This document shows positions 1 through 8,406 of a stretch of 64,000 bases of DNA, piece by piece. Position 1 is the first letter of the stretch; each line of letters opens with the position of its first letter. The stretch covers positions 8,328 through 72,327 of the forward strand of contig CAYUMU010000024.1 in NCBI GenBank assembly GCA_964445985.1, read 5' to 3'. Below the pieces are notes generated by a model. It made no database searches and had not been told where the DNA came from. It saw only the letters and a list, made by a program, of their open reading frames with translations. The DNA comes from CAYUMU01 sp964445985 (GTDB lineage: Bacteria; Planctomycetota; Planctomycetia; Pirellulales; S012-138). Made by a program: the position numbers and the translations under genes.

Positions 1-714
1 CCGCCACGGTTCGACATCGTCGAAAAACTCAACCTGACTGAGCGCTGCTCGCTGCTCGATGAGACCATTCGCTTGATGCGTGAGCCCAAGAAACTGGACG
101 AGCCTCCGTCGCCCCTCATCGCGCTGCTCGCGGGCCACGATCAGGCCGATGGGAACGTGACCCTCCGCACGATCAACGGATTCTACGATCGGTTCATTGC
201 CATCCTCCGCATGGTCGATAGGCCTGAGCGACGGCAACAATTGGAGGAGTTTCGAGCTCAAATGGAGCAGCTTGCTTCTCCGGCCTTTTCCCCGCTCAAA
301 GCCTTGCAGCAGATCGGGCAAGCCGACAACGTGGGTGAAACGGTGGGCCGCCTGCTCGGAGAACGTCTGGCGGCCCAGCATTTTGACAACATCGGAGCGT
401 TCGGCCGGACGACGGTTCCGTTACAGCAGGAAGAAGACCTGGTGCAACTTGGATTTCGCATGGCTGCCTACTACGCCGCGCACCAGAAGTACCCGCCATC
501 GCTGGCCGCCCTGAAGGCGTTCGACAACGAGCCCATTCCACCAGACCGCTGCACGGGCAACGACCTTCAATACCGCGCCAAAGGCGGCGGCTACCTGCTG
601 TATAGCGTCGGCGTCAACGAGAAAGATGATGGCGGACGCAGCACGCGGCCGCTCAACTACACGGGCGAAGACGATCCTGACGACATTGCGATGAGGATCA
701 CAGGAAAAGGGTGA
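1..714 (+). CDS. Hypothetical protein, 5' end outside the window
   Basis: The reading frame is open from base 1 and ends at TGA 712-714, so the start lies upstream and at least 237 residues are visible. The C-terminal third, from about residue 145, has the pattern of a helix with a hydrophobic face, a 'YPPSLAAL' turn, and then 'YLLYSVGVNEKDDGG'. I know this arrangement from the C-terminal domains of many planctomycete proteins that resemble pseudopilin/GspG folds. There is no enzymatic motif. The next gene is convergent (minus strand), so this is the last gene of whatever unit it belongs to. The function is unknown. Confidence 0.75.
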   Translation, partial: PPRFDIVEKLNLTERCSLLDETIRLMREPKKLDEPPSPLIALLAGHDQADGNVTLRTINGFYDRFIAILRMVDRPERRQQLEEFRAQMEQLASPAFSPLKALQQIGQADNVGETVGRLLGERLAAQHFDNIGAFGRTTVPLQQEEDLVQLGFRMAAYYAAHQKYPPSLAALKAFDNEPIPPDRCTGNDLQYRAKGGGYLLYSVGVNEKDDGGRSTRPLNYTGEDDPDDIAMRITGKG

Positions 715-1057
715 TAGCAGACTCAACCGGTGGTGGCGCTGCGCTGACCACCGGCTATGGGCTGGAACCCCTTACGGGGTAAATGGACGCTGGCACTAAC
801 TAAGGGGCCGTCGAAGAATAACTCTCCGCTATGCAGTTCGCGTCTAAGCCGATGTTGATTGCATTGTCGTATCCGCCGCAACTGGATTCCCGCCTTCGCG
901 GGAATGACGGGTTTGCGCAGGTTCATAAAGTATCAGCGCCAATTCGGGAAGAAAATAACCGGTGCCCCTTAACGCGGGTAAACCGCAAGCGGACGCTGAG
1001 GCATTAAAGTTCTCCGCAGCTTGCAGAGATGTTAACGAGCAAGAAACTAAGTGCAGC
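715..1057. other. Intergenic, convergent gene ends
   Basis: This stretch lies between two convergent stop codons. It holds a small palindrome (ACCCCTTACGGGGT, near 767-780) and one copy of the dRS3-like repeat (882-910). I see no credible gene in it. Confidence 0.6.
882..910 (-). repeat. dRS3-like repeat, copy 1
   Basis: On the minus strand this reads CGTCATTCCCGCG, a short variable part, then GGCGGGAATCCAG. This is an inverted repeat of the ATTCCC-N8-GGGAAT type. Three more copies occur in the window, at 5732-5760, 18691-18719 and 19423-19450. Confidence 0.85.
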
Positions 1058-3445
1058 TTAATTCTCCGGCCGCACCACGATCCGGTTGCCGTAGACTTCC
1101 AGCACGATCACGTCTTCGCCCGCGCTGACCGCTTCGCCGTTGCTGACCACGGAGTACACGTCGCCGTCGATGCGGACCTTGCCCGAGGGCCGCAGGTGGG
1201 TGACGGCCACGCCGCGGTTGCCTACCAGGTGCTGGTAAGAAACGTCCACTTCGCGGGCACCCGGCAGTTCGGGGTCTTCGCCCATGCCTGGCGGGGCCAG
1301 CACCAACCGGCTAAAGCCCCGCGTGCGCGGCAGGTAATGGCGCAGCACGGCAATCGCGGCAAACACGGCCAACCCAGCCGTGGTCACCGTGAACAGGCTG
1401 CCCCGCAGTTCTTTCAGCTCGGCGCCGGTGGTCGGCAGCGCGTTGGAAGTTTGCAGGGCCAGCACCAGCGAGGCCAGCATCAGCAGGCCGCCGCCGATGC
1501 CAAAAATGCCAAAGCCCGGCAGCACGAAGATTTCCAGCAACAAAAAGATCAAGCCGGTCCCGAACAGCAACACCTCGAGCCAGCCGGCGGTTCCTTCCAG
1601 GTAAGTGCCCCAGAAGAACAGCAAGAAGCAGACGGTGGCGATGAAGCCGCCGACGCCCGTGCCGGGCGTTTGCAATTCGGCATAGAACGAAGCCCCGCCA
1701 ATCAGCAGCAGCGCCCACAGCACGCTCTTGTTGCGAAGGGCGTCGAGCAGCACGTCGGCCCAACTGGGGGCCACCTTGCGGGGCGGGGTTTCCAGCCCGT
1801 ACATGGCCATCACTTCTCCAAACGAATTGACCGGATCCGTGGCCATGCCCAGCCGCAAGGCTTCGACCCCATCCACATGCAAGGCCTTGCCTTTTTGCGT
1901 GACGGCTTCCCCCTGCTGCCAAATGCCTGGCGGAAACTCCGCGGCCTCGATCTCGCTAAAGTAAGCCACCAGGCCGTCGGATTGGCGCACGTAGCGGAAC
2001 ACGGCCAGGTTGGGGTCGACAATCGCCTGCCACAGCGAGGGCCCCCGGCTCTTGGCCGCGGCAACCTGCTTCAAAGCTTGCTTGGTGGAGGAGACCTCGG
2101 CTTCCCGCAGTTCGTCGCGATCCATGATGGGCGGCTTGCCCTGCCGGGGGCGTTGCCTTTCATCGTCTTCTGGCTGCGGAAAATGCACGCGGCCGCCCAG
2201 TTGGGCTTGCGGATGCACCAGTATATGATCGCAGGCCAGGGCCAAAAACGCCGCGTCGCCGCCGGCTTCTTTGGGAATGTAGGCGACCGTGCGATGCGTG
2301 CCGGCCTTCAAGCCCGCCAGGTACGAAGCCAACCCCATGGTTTGCTCGGGAGCGCCGCCAGGGCTGTCGATCGTCAAAATGATCAGGTTCGAGCCGCTCT
2401 CAATCTCGCGGCGAATCTTGTTTTCGATCTGCGAGACATAATTGCGCGTTAGCGGCTCACTTATTTCCACTTCCACCGGCTTCCAGCCGACTCCCAGCGA
2501 GGGATCCTCTTCCACCGAATCGGCAGGCACGTTCAGCACCTTGGCCAGCGTCGCCAGGTCGTCGGCGTAGTAGTCCACCAGCCCTATCCGTTTGCCTTCT
2601 TGAGCGGTGAACAGGCCGGCCTCGCCGGCGGGGATCAGCAGCTCGGGGTTCCGCTCCACTTGCTTCTGTTGCCGCAGCTCTTCCAGGCGGTCTCCCCGCA
2701 CAAATTCGCGGCCCACATGATCGGCCGTGCGGGCTTCGTAAATCTCGAGCGCCGGGTCGAGCATGCCCAGCACCAGGTCGACAGAAACCGTCCGGCGGTT
2801 CTTGGCAATATCGGCGTAGCCACTGTGCATGTAGCCAGGAATGGCGCGCTCATCGACCCCGGCCTCGCCAATCTTGGCGTCGCTGGGAAGCACCAATACC
2901 TCGCAGGCAATCGCCACCAGCACGGCGTGACCGCGCAACACCGGAGGGCCCGACTTGCCGTCGGCCGGGGCCGGCGACACGTAGGCCACGGTGGTGGCGC
3001 CCGAAAGCTGCGTAATCGCCTGCGCCAGATCGATCGCCAGCCCAAAGCTCGAAGAGCCAGGCTCGATTTCAAAAATGACCACCGGCCATTCTTGCCGTTT
3101 CTTGCAGCGATCGACGAACTCGGTCGCCTGCTGAATAGCCCGGTTCTTGACGGTGTCGGTGATCGGGGCCGGAATTTTGATCAACCGCCCCACGCGTCGC
3201 TCAGCCGGTTCGGCAACTGCCGGTTCGGCAGCCGCTGGTTCCGCCACCTTTTCAGGAGCATCGGCGGGCGGGTCTTGGGCAAACGCCGCGGGAACGCCTA
3301 GCGCCAGCCACACCCAGGCCAGGCCGGCGCAAACCGTCGAGACCAGACTTCCCCAGCGCTGCGCACCCATCGGCCCAGCAATCAGGGCGCACCCTGTTTG
3401 GGAGTTGAGCGCGAGACCTGCGACAAACACCTGGGCTCTTTTCAT
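1058..3445 (-). CDS. NfeD-family membrane protein with two ClpP-like (SppA/1510-N type) domains
   Basis: The protein is about 795 residues from the ATG at 3445. Two internal alternatives exist, and the frame also stays open further upstream to 3592. A signal peptide ending near 'VPAAFAQ' is followed by two ClpP/crotonase-like domains. The first ends around 'ACEVLVLP'; the second contains 'LTIDSPGGA' and 'LACDHILVHP'. Then come several membrane helices rich in Leu/Phe/Gly and a C-terminal NfeD OB-fold ('GNRGVAVTHLRPSGKVRIDGD'). NfeD proteins partner with stomatins in membrane quality control, but no stomatin gene is adjacent. The Ala-Ser-Ala-Gly nucleophile segment expected before each ADE(I/V)-type helix is not visible in either domain, so the proteolytic activity may be lost. 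It stands alone between non-coding stretches. Confidence 0.85.
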   Translation of the reverse strand: MKRAQVFVAGLALNSQTGCALIAGPMGAQRWGSLVSTVCAGLAWVWLALGVPAAFAQDPPADAPEKVAEPAAAEPAVAEPAERRVGRLIKIPAPITDTVKNRAIQQATEFVDRCKKRQEWPVVIFEIEPGSSSFGLAIDLAQAITQLSGATTVAYVSPAPADGKSGPPVLRGHAVLVAIACEVLVLPSDAKIGEAGVDERAIPGYMHSGYADIAKNRRTVSVDLVLGMLDPALEIYEARTADHVGREFVRGDRLEELRQQKQVERNPELLIPAGEAGLFTAQEGKRIGLVDYYADDLATLAKVLNVPADSVEEDPSLGVGWKPVEVEISEPLTRNYVSQIENKIRREIESGSNLIILTIDSPGGAPEQTMGLASYLAGLKAGTHRTVAYIPKEAGGDAAFLALACDHILVHPQAQLGGRVHFPQPEDDERQRPRQGKPPIMDRDELREAEVSSTKQALKQVAAAKSRGPSLWQAIVDPNLAVFRYVRQSDGLVAYFSEIEAAEFPPGIWQQGEAVTQKGKALHVDGVEALRLGMATDPVNSFGEVMAMYGLETPPRKVAPSWADVLLDALRNKSVLWALLLIGGASFYAELQTPGTGVGGFIATVCFLLFFWGTYLEGTAGWLEVLLFGTGLIFLLLEIFVLPGFGIFGIGGGLLMLASLVLALQTSNALPTTGAELKELRGSLFTVTTAGLAVFAAIAVLRHYLPRTRGFSRLVLAPPGMGEDPELPGAREVDVSYQHLVGNRGVAVTHLRPSGKVRIDGDVYSVVSNGEAVSAGEDVIVLEVYGNRIVVRPEN

Positions 3446-4174
3446 GGGAACATCGCATCCGGAAAGCGGGAGGATCGAGTCAACCGGGACCGGCTTCATG
3501 CGAGTTGAGCGGCGTAACTCTGCTCGATTATACGGCGTGCTCCGCGAAAGCGTCAATTTTGCCATCCCCAATCCGGCCGCGATAGGCCACACGCATTCCC
3601 TTCCCCACTAATACCTTAGCAACCGCGACGCCACCCAGTTCCCGTCCCGCGCGGCACCTCCCTTTTTTACCAATCGCCCCGCCCCGTAGCGGGCGGCGGC
3701 CCCATCGGGCGGCTGCCGTTGGCTGGCAGAGTGGTTGGCCGGGCATCGCGCAGAGCGGACCCGCGGGGGGGGGAGAATTCCCCATTCTTAACCCTGCCAC
3801 CCCACCTTGCGGCCTGCTTTCAATCGGTTACCATCATTGACTGCTGTGAGAGTGGGAGGCGGTTGGCTGATACTGCTCGGAATCAAACTCCGGCAACCAG
3901 GCCAATTGTTTTCTGCCAGCGCAGCTTGGTTCGGCATCGCACGCCACCCGACACAATCGTTTCCGCACGGCGCTCAACCCGTCTTTTGGGCGCTGCCAGG
4001 TTCTGCCAGGCCGGTCGCCCCCCCTCCGTGGCGCCCCCTGCAAGGCTTGTGCAGTTTTGGCTCGGAATGCGGCAGGAGTAGGATATCGCGGCGTGTAAAT
4101 AGGCTGCCTTGCGGGCCTGGAGTGCTTGCAAGGCTGTGCCAAAGTCCAGGCGACGTCGAACGACGGTCTCAATC
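3446..4174. other. Intergenic, divergent genes
   Basis: About 730 bases separate the NfeD gene and the ATP-grasp gene, which are transcribed away from each other, so both promoters should lie here. I could not assign convincing -35/-10 boxes. Open frames in this stretch have no recognisable protein character. Confidence 0.5.
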
Positions 4175-5671
4175 ATGTACCAGTCGCAACAGCAGGGCAT
4201 GCAATCGCAAGGCATGCAGTCTTCTGCCAACCGAATGACCTTCGAAGGTTACGATACCGAAGGTTTCTTCGATGAGTTTATCAACGAACAAGGCGCCCCC
4301 CGGCCGGGCGGCGAATTGCTCGTGAAGAAAATCGAATCGCTCGAACCGGGCGAATTGATCCGCCGCCAATCGGCCGCCGAACGCTCGCTCTTCCAAATGG
4401 GCATCACGTTCAACGTGTACGGCGATTCGCAGGGAACCGAAAAAATCTTCCCCTTCGATATCGTTCCCCGCATCGTGCCCGCCCACGAATGGGATACCAT
4501 CGAGCGCGGGCTCAAGCAGCGGATCACCGCGCTCAACCTGTTCATCGACGACATCTACCACCAGCAAAAAATCGTCCGCGATCGCGTGGTGCCGCAAGAA
4601 ATGCTGCTGGCCGCCAGCAGCTACCGCGGCGCGTGCCAAGACCTCAACCCACCCCAGGGTATTTGGTGCCATATCACCGGCACCGACCTGGTGCGCGGCG
4701 GCGACGGCCAGATTTATGTGCTCGAAGACAACCTCCGCTGCCCCTCCGGCGTGTCGTATGTGCTGCAAAACCGCCAGGTGATGAAGCGCAGCTTCCCCCA
4801 AATTTTTGAAGCCTCGCGCGTGCGGCCGGTCGACGACTACCCCAGCCGGCTGCTCAGCACCCTGGAGCACCTGGCGCCGCAAACCGCCTCGGTGCCCAGC
4901 GTGGTGGTGCTTTCGCCCGGCGTGTACAACTCGGCCTACTACGAACACTCGTTCCTGGCCCAACAAATGGGCGTGGAACTCGTGGAAGGCCGCGACCTGG
5001 TGGTGGAAGACGGCTACGTGCAGATGCGCACCACCTCGGGCTTTCAACGGGTCGATGTCATCTATCGCCGGATCGACGACGACTTTATCGACCCCCGCGC
5101 TTTCCGCCCCGAATCGGTGCTGGGCGTGCCCGGCCTGATGGAAGTTTACCGCGCCGGCCGCGTGGCCCTGGCCAACGCCCCCGGCACCGGGGTGGCCGAC
5201 GACAAGGTGATTTACGCCTATGTCGAAAAGATGATCAAATACTATCTCGACGAAGACGCCATCTTGCCGAACGTGCCCACCTACGTGTGCTATCACGAAC
5301 AGGAGCGCAAGCACGTGCTGCAAAACCTCGATAAGTTGGTGGTCAAGGCCGCCAACGAGTCGGGCGGTTACGGCATGCTGATCGGCCCCCATTCCACGGC
5401 CGCCGAGCGTGAAAAATTTGCCGGCCTGATCACCAAGCATCCGCGCAATTACATCGCGCAGCCCACGCTCGCCCTGTCGCGGGCGCCCACCATCGTCGAT
5501 CATCATTTTGAAGGCCGGCACGTCGATCTGCGGCCCTACATTCTGTACGGCAAAGATATTTATGTGCTGCCCGGCGGTCTGACCCGCGTGGCTCTCCGCA
5601 AGGGCTCGCTGGTGGTCAACTCTTCGCAAGGAGGCGGCAGCAAAGACACCTGGGTGATCGCGCCGAGCTGA
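4175..5671 (+). CDS. Circularly permuted ATP-grasp type 2 protein (DUF404/DUF407 family)
   Basis: The protein is 498 residues from ATG 4175. The N-terminus is Gln/Met-rich and low in complexity ('MYQSQQQGMQSQGMQS'), which makes the exact start uncertain. The body matches the family throughout: 'LFIDDIYHQQKIV', 'YVLEDNLRCPSGVSYVL', 'LVEGRDLVV', 'VIYRRIDDDFIDP', 'VVKAANESGGYGMLIGP' (the glycine-rich ATP loop) and 'VDLRPYILYG'. ATP-grasp enzymes ligate a carboxylate to an amine through an acyl phosphate; the substrate of this subfamily is not established. The alpha-E gene follows after about 240 bases on the same strand, a partnership conserved across many bacteria. A transglutaminase-like third partner, common elsewhere, is absent here. 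Confidence 0.93.
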   Translation: MYQSQQQGMQSQGMQSSANRMTFEGYDTEGFFDEFINEQGAPRPGGELLVKKIESLEPGELIRRQSAAERSLFQMGITFNVYGDSQGTEKIFPFDIVPRIVPAHEWDTIERGLKQRITALNLFIDDIYHQQKIVRDRVVPQEMLLAASSYRGACQDLNPPQGIWCHITGTDLVRGGDGQIYVLEDNLRCPSGVSYVLQNRQVMKRSFPQIFEASRVRPVDDYPSRLLSTLEHLAPQTASVPSVVVLSPGVYNSAYYEHSFLAQQMGVELVEGRDLVVEDGYVQMRTTSGFQRVDVIYRRIDDDFIDPRAFRPESVLGVPGLMEVYRAGRVALANAPGTGVADDKVIYAYVEKMIKYYLDEDAILPNVPTYVCYHEQERKHVLQNLDKLVVKAANESGGYGMLIGPHSTAAEREKFAGLITKHPRNYIAQPTLALSRAPTIVDHHFEGRHVDLRPYILYGKDIYVLPGGLTRVALRKGSLVVNSSQGGGSKDTWVIAPS

Positions 5672-5705
5672 AGGGCGGTCGTCACTCGAGTTCATCCTAA
5701 GGGTC

Positions 5706-5760
5706 GAGGATTAAAGAATGCTCGTATGTATCCGTCATTCCCGCGCAGGCGGGAATCCAG
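5706..5760 (+). repeat. dRS3-like repeat, copy 2, extended form
   Basis: The core at 5732-5760 is CCGTCATTCCCGCGCAGGCG followed by GGAATCCAG. The upstream 26 bases (from GAGGATTAAAGAATG) also resemble those of copy 4 at 19396-19450, so the repeated unit is about 55 bases here. It lies between the ATP-grasp and alpha-E genes. Confidence 0.85.
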
Positions 5761-5910
5761 GCGCGGCGGAGAAACGATCATATTGACGAACGACCGTCGT
5801 AAACCTTGGGAAGTAATCCGCTCCAACCCAATCCAATGCCGAGCAGCGTAAGTGCCCGCCCTCCCCTCTCACAAATCGCCTTTCGAACAGCCTGTTGAGA
5901 CCTGCCTGCC

Positions 5911-6876
5911 ATGTTGAGCCGAGTTGCCGATTCCATTTACTGGATGAGCCGCTATGTGGAGCGTGCCGAAAACCTGGCCCGCTTTGCCGATGTGACCTTC
6001 AACCTGATGCTCGACCTGCCGCATCACTCCCGCGAGCAGTGGCAACCCCTGGTCAGCACCACCGGCGATCACGAGTGGTATGCCGAACATTACGGGCCCG
6101 CCACCCGCGAAAACGTGATTCGCTTTCTCACCTTCGATCCCGATTACCCCAACTCCATTCTCTCCTGCCTGCGAAGTGCCCGCGAAGCGGCCCGCAGCAC
6201 GCGTGAAACCATTTCTTCAGAAATGTGGGAGCACGTGAACAGTTTTTATTTCATGGTGATGGATGCGGCCCTCAACCGCGAAATCCTGATGAGCCCTCAA
6301 GATTTTTTCCATAACGTGAAGATGCTCAGCCACCAGTTTCAAGGCGTAACCGATGCCACCATGAGCCACGGCGAAGGCTGGCACTTTGCCAACATGGGCC
6401 GGCTGCTCGAACGCGCCGACAAAACCTCCCGCATCCTCGACGTCAAATACTACCTGCTGCTCCCCGAGCTCAGCGATGTAGGCACCCCCATCGACGATCT
6501 CCAGTGGTCGAGCGTGCTCCGCTCCGTCAGCGGTTTCGAGATGTTCCGCAAGCGGCACCACGGCATCACGCCCGACCGCGTGGCCGGCTACCTGATTCTC
6601 GACCGCCTGTTCCCCAGGGCGATCATGTACTGCGTGAACTCGGCCGACGAATCGCTCCACGCCATCTCCGGCTCGCCGCTGGGCACCTTTTGGAACCATG
6701 CCGAAAAGTGCATGGGCCAACTCCGCAGCGAACTGGCCTACACCAACGTCACCGATATCATCCGCCAAGGCCTGCACGAATTTCTCGACTCGTTCCAAAC
6801 CAAACTCAACCGAGTCGGCACGGCCGTTTACGAAACCTTTGTGGACATGCGGCCCGACGAATCGATGGCCGGATAG
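5911..6876 (+). CDS. Alpha-E domain protein (DUF403)
   Basis: The 321-residue protein is almost wholly helical and spans the family end to end. Diagnostic segments are 'LSRVADSIYWMSRYVERAEN' at the N-terminus, 'LRSAREAARSTRETISSEMWE' near residue 90, and 'HFANMGRLLERADKTSRILD' near residue 155. The family has no assigned reaction; it is nearly always encoded beside a circularly permuted ATP-grasp protein, as here. Both genes may share a transcript, although the roughly 240-base gap contains a dispersed repeat. The start at 5911 gives the canonical family N-terminus. Confidence 0.93.
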   Translation: MLSRVADSIYWMSRYVERAENLARFADVTFNLMLDLPHHSREQWQPLVSTTGDHEWYAEHYGPATRENVIRFLTFDPDYPNSILSCLRSAREAARSTRETISSEMWEHVNSFYFMVMDAALNREILMSPQDFFHNVKMLSHQFQGVTDATMSHGEGWHFANMGRLLERADKTSRILDVKYYLLLPELSDVGTPIDDLQWSSVLRSVSGFEMFRKRHHGITPDRVAGYLILDRLFPRAIMYCVNSADESLHAISGSPLGTFWNHAEKCMGQLRSELAYTNVTDIIRQGLHEFLDSFQTKLNRVGTAVYETFVDMRPDESMAG

Positions 6877-6926
6877 GTTGCTAGTGGCTGGTTGCTAGGG
6901 GATGGTGAGGGGGCGTGACCGTGTGC

Positions 6927-6954
6927 CATGCTTACGCCCACTGGCGTAAGCATG
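6927..6954. repeat. Hairpin CATGCTTACGCC/GGCGTAAGCATG, copy 1
   Basis: A perfect 12-bp stem with a 4-base loop lies just after the alpha-E gene. The same stem occurs at 21150-21176 after gltD. There is no T-run, so it is a dispersed hairpin repeat that may stabilise 3' ends rather than a classical terminator. Confidence 0.75.
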
Positions 6955-7018
6955 CAAAACCGGTGAGGGTTGAGCGCAGCGAAATCCGTGGTAATTTCCT
7001 TGCAAGGAGGATGTGCAA

Positions 7019-7381
7019 ATGGCAAAGACCATGCAAGTCATCGTTCGGGTGTTGTTCGATCGACCGACCGACAACAATGTTCGCGACATGAGAAACCTGG
7101 CCCAGCGCCTATCGGCGGACCCCGATGACATTCGCGTGGCTGCCGACCCGGAAGCGCCCGGCTGGCTCGTGGCCGAGTTCTCCATGCCAGCCGCGAAGCA
7201 ACTGAGTGCCGTCAGCAGGATCGATGGTGTCCTGGCTTTCGAGGTGGAGAATCGGCTCAATTCGACCATCGCCTTTCCCCGCTCCGCCGCCGAAGAAGCA
7301 CGCGCCCGGCGCAAGAATGAACGCCGTAAGGCCCTGCGGAAGATGAAGCGAGAAAGCCAAACACCGCCACACGAATTCTGA
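7019..7381 (+). CDS. Small basic-tailed hypothetical protein
   Basis: The protein is 120 residues. The start at ATG 7019 is well supported by an AAGGAGG box ending 8 bases upstream; a GTG at 7013 is in frame but too close to that box. The N-terminal half alternates strand and helix ('MQVIVRVLFDRPTDNNVRDM', then 'WLVAEFSMPAAKQLSAVSRI'), like a small ferredoxin-like alpha/beta fold. The last 35 residues are strongly basic ('ARARRKNERRKALRKMKRES'), suggesting nucleic-acid contact. I do not recognise the family. It follows the ATP-grasp/alpha-E pair on the same strand, about 140 bases away with a hairpin between. Confidence 0.75.
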   Translation: MAKTMQVIVRVLFDRPTDNNVRDMRNLAQRLSADPDDIRVAADPEAPGWLVAEFSMPAAKQLSAVSRIDGVLAFEVENRLNSTIAFPRSAAEEARARRKNERRKALRKMKRESQTPPHEF

Positions 7382-7580
7382 GACGAAGCCTCCTCAGGCT
7401 CTGCCCAGTGTCCATGGACGTGGAAGCGAACCACAACCGTTGATCTGCTCTTCCAATCGGGGGCGAGGAAGCATCATAAACGGGGCAAGCACTCTCCCAA
7501 ACCCGCGGCCTTTGCACGAGCTTCCCTTTTCTTTGCCTGCCGAGGCGGTAGGGCTGACGGCCCGTAGGCACTGGCAGAGT
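7382..7580. other. Intergenic, nothing recognised
   Basis: This stretch runs between the 120-aa gene and the left end of the IS remnant. I see no coding pattern, tRNA or clear hairpin. Confidence 0.5.
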
Positions 7581-8126
7581 CCAGTCGTGTCCGGGAAAAT
7601 ATTGACATGTGCCCCGGCGCCCCTCGCTGGTCCCTATTTCGATAAATCTATCACAGCGGATATTGGTCGCCAGCGCTCGCGCGGCTTGCCTCAGCGCATG
7701 CCGGGGCGTCGCCGGCAGGGTGCGCAGACCGTGGGCGTAACTGTCTAGGCCTGTTTTTTCGCGCGGCGCCGCGCTGCCGATTGGCGGGCCAATTCGCTCT
7801 GCCGTTCGCGTTCGCGGAGGATCGTCTGACTGAAATCCTCGATCGTTCGCAGCGAGCGGATGGTGGGATTAAAGAACGCCAACCAATGCACCACAAACAC
7901 ATCATCCAGGTGCAACTCGCGATTGCCATGGGCCGCCTCGTCTCGCAGCTGCTCAAGCTGGGTTTCGAGCAAGCGCGCGTACTTGCCGCCCATGACCGCC
8001 TCCGGCCAGACCGGCAAATCCTCGGCAAGTTGGCGACGCGCGCGTTTCGACATGGCCCCTTCATGCCAGAGACGGGCCAAAAGCGCAAGGTAAGATTGTG
8101 TTAAGTAAAGTCCCGGACACGACTGG
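7581..8126 (-). mobile_element. Decayed insertion sequence with intact terminal inverted repeats
   Basis: The left end (7581-7596, CCAGTCGTGTCCGGGA) and the right end (8111-8126, TCCCGGACACGACTGG) are perfect 16-bp inverted repeats. Similarity continues outward into a CACTGGC motif on both sides. Between them lies only the N-terminal part of a transposase on the minus strand (7745-8053). At about 546 bp the element is too short for an autonomous IS of this kind, so it is an internally deleted copy that could have been mobilised in trans. Confidence 0.75.
7745..8053 (-). pseudogene. Transposase N-terminal fragment (IS4-like DDE type)
   Basis: It encodes 102 residues from ATG 8053. The N-terminus 'MSKRARRQLAEDLPVWP' and the segment 'LDDVFVVHWLAFFNPTIRSL' followed by 'LRTIEDFSQT' match the N-terminal DNA-binding part of planctomycete IS4-like transposases as I remember them. 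The frame then ends in a basic tail ('ARRRAKKQA') without any DDE catalytic domain, which should add several hundred residues. It sits inside a pair of perfect terminal inverted repeats. Whether the short product still binds the ends and represses transposition cannot be judged from sequence. Confidence 0.7.
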
Positions 8127-8168
8127 GCAAAGCCAGTGGCACCCGAAAAAAAATGGCCAGTGCCACCC
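8123..8168. repeat. GGGTGCCACTGGC-family repeat, copy a
   Basis: The sequence reads CTGGGCAAAGCCAGTGGCAC, CCGAAAAAAAA, then TGGCCAGTGCCACCC. The two inverted GTGGCAC/GTGCCAC arms flank an A-run. Its left part overlaps the right terminal repeat of the IS remnant. Confidence 0.7.
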
Positions 8169-8294
8169 TACGCCGTTAACCTTATTGGTTCGGAGATNNN
8201 NNNNNNNTGCCGGGCTTGCAAGTCACGGTGGAACGGTTCTTCGAGTAACCACTCGGGTGCCATGCTACGCCGTTAACCTTATTGGTTCGGAGAT
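8168..8294. repeat. Direct repeat spanning an assembly gap
   Basis: A 30-base sequence starting CTACGCCGTTAACC is present identically at 8168-8197 and 8265-8294. The ten Ns (8198-8207) begin immediately after the first copy. The gap therefore sits at a repeat boundary, and its true length and content are unknown. Confidence 0.85.
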
Positions 8295-8406
8295 TACGCA
8301 GTTTTCCGAGATTTCTCGGCAGCCAAGCCCCCCTAAATTACAGGTCGCTGTAAACTATTGCGTAATTTGTGGTTAGAAAAAGGGTTAACGGCGTAGCGTG
8401 CCACCC
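8255..8406. mobile_element. MITE-like element with 26-bp terminal inverted repeats
   Basis: The left end (8255-8280, GGGTGCCATGCTACGCCGTT then AACCTT) and the right end (8380-8406) are inverted repeats with only a few mismatches. The 152-bp unit carries a further inner inverted pair (ATTACGCA near 8293, TGCGTAAT near 8359). It encodes no protein. A partial copy of its left end lies just left of the assembly gap. Confidence 0.7.

Noticed and set aside
962..2452. Long plus-strand open frame opposite the NfeD gene
   Set aside because: His/Gln/Arg/Gly-rich translation without domain character; it mirrors the third-position GC of the real gene.
4169..5695. Long minus-strand open frame opposite the ATP-grasp gene
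   Set aside because: Composition is a shadow of a GC-rich gene; the plus strand carries an unmistakable family match.
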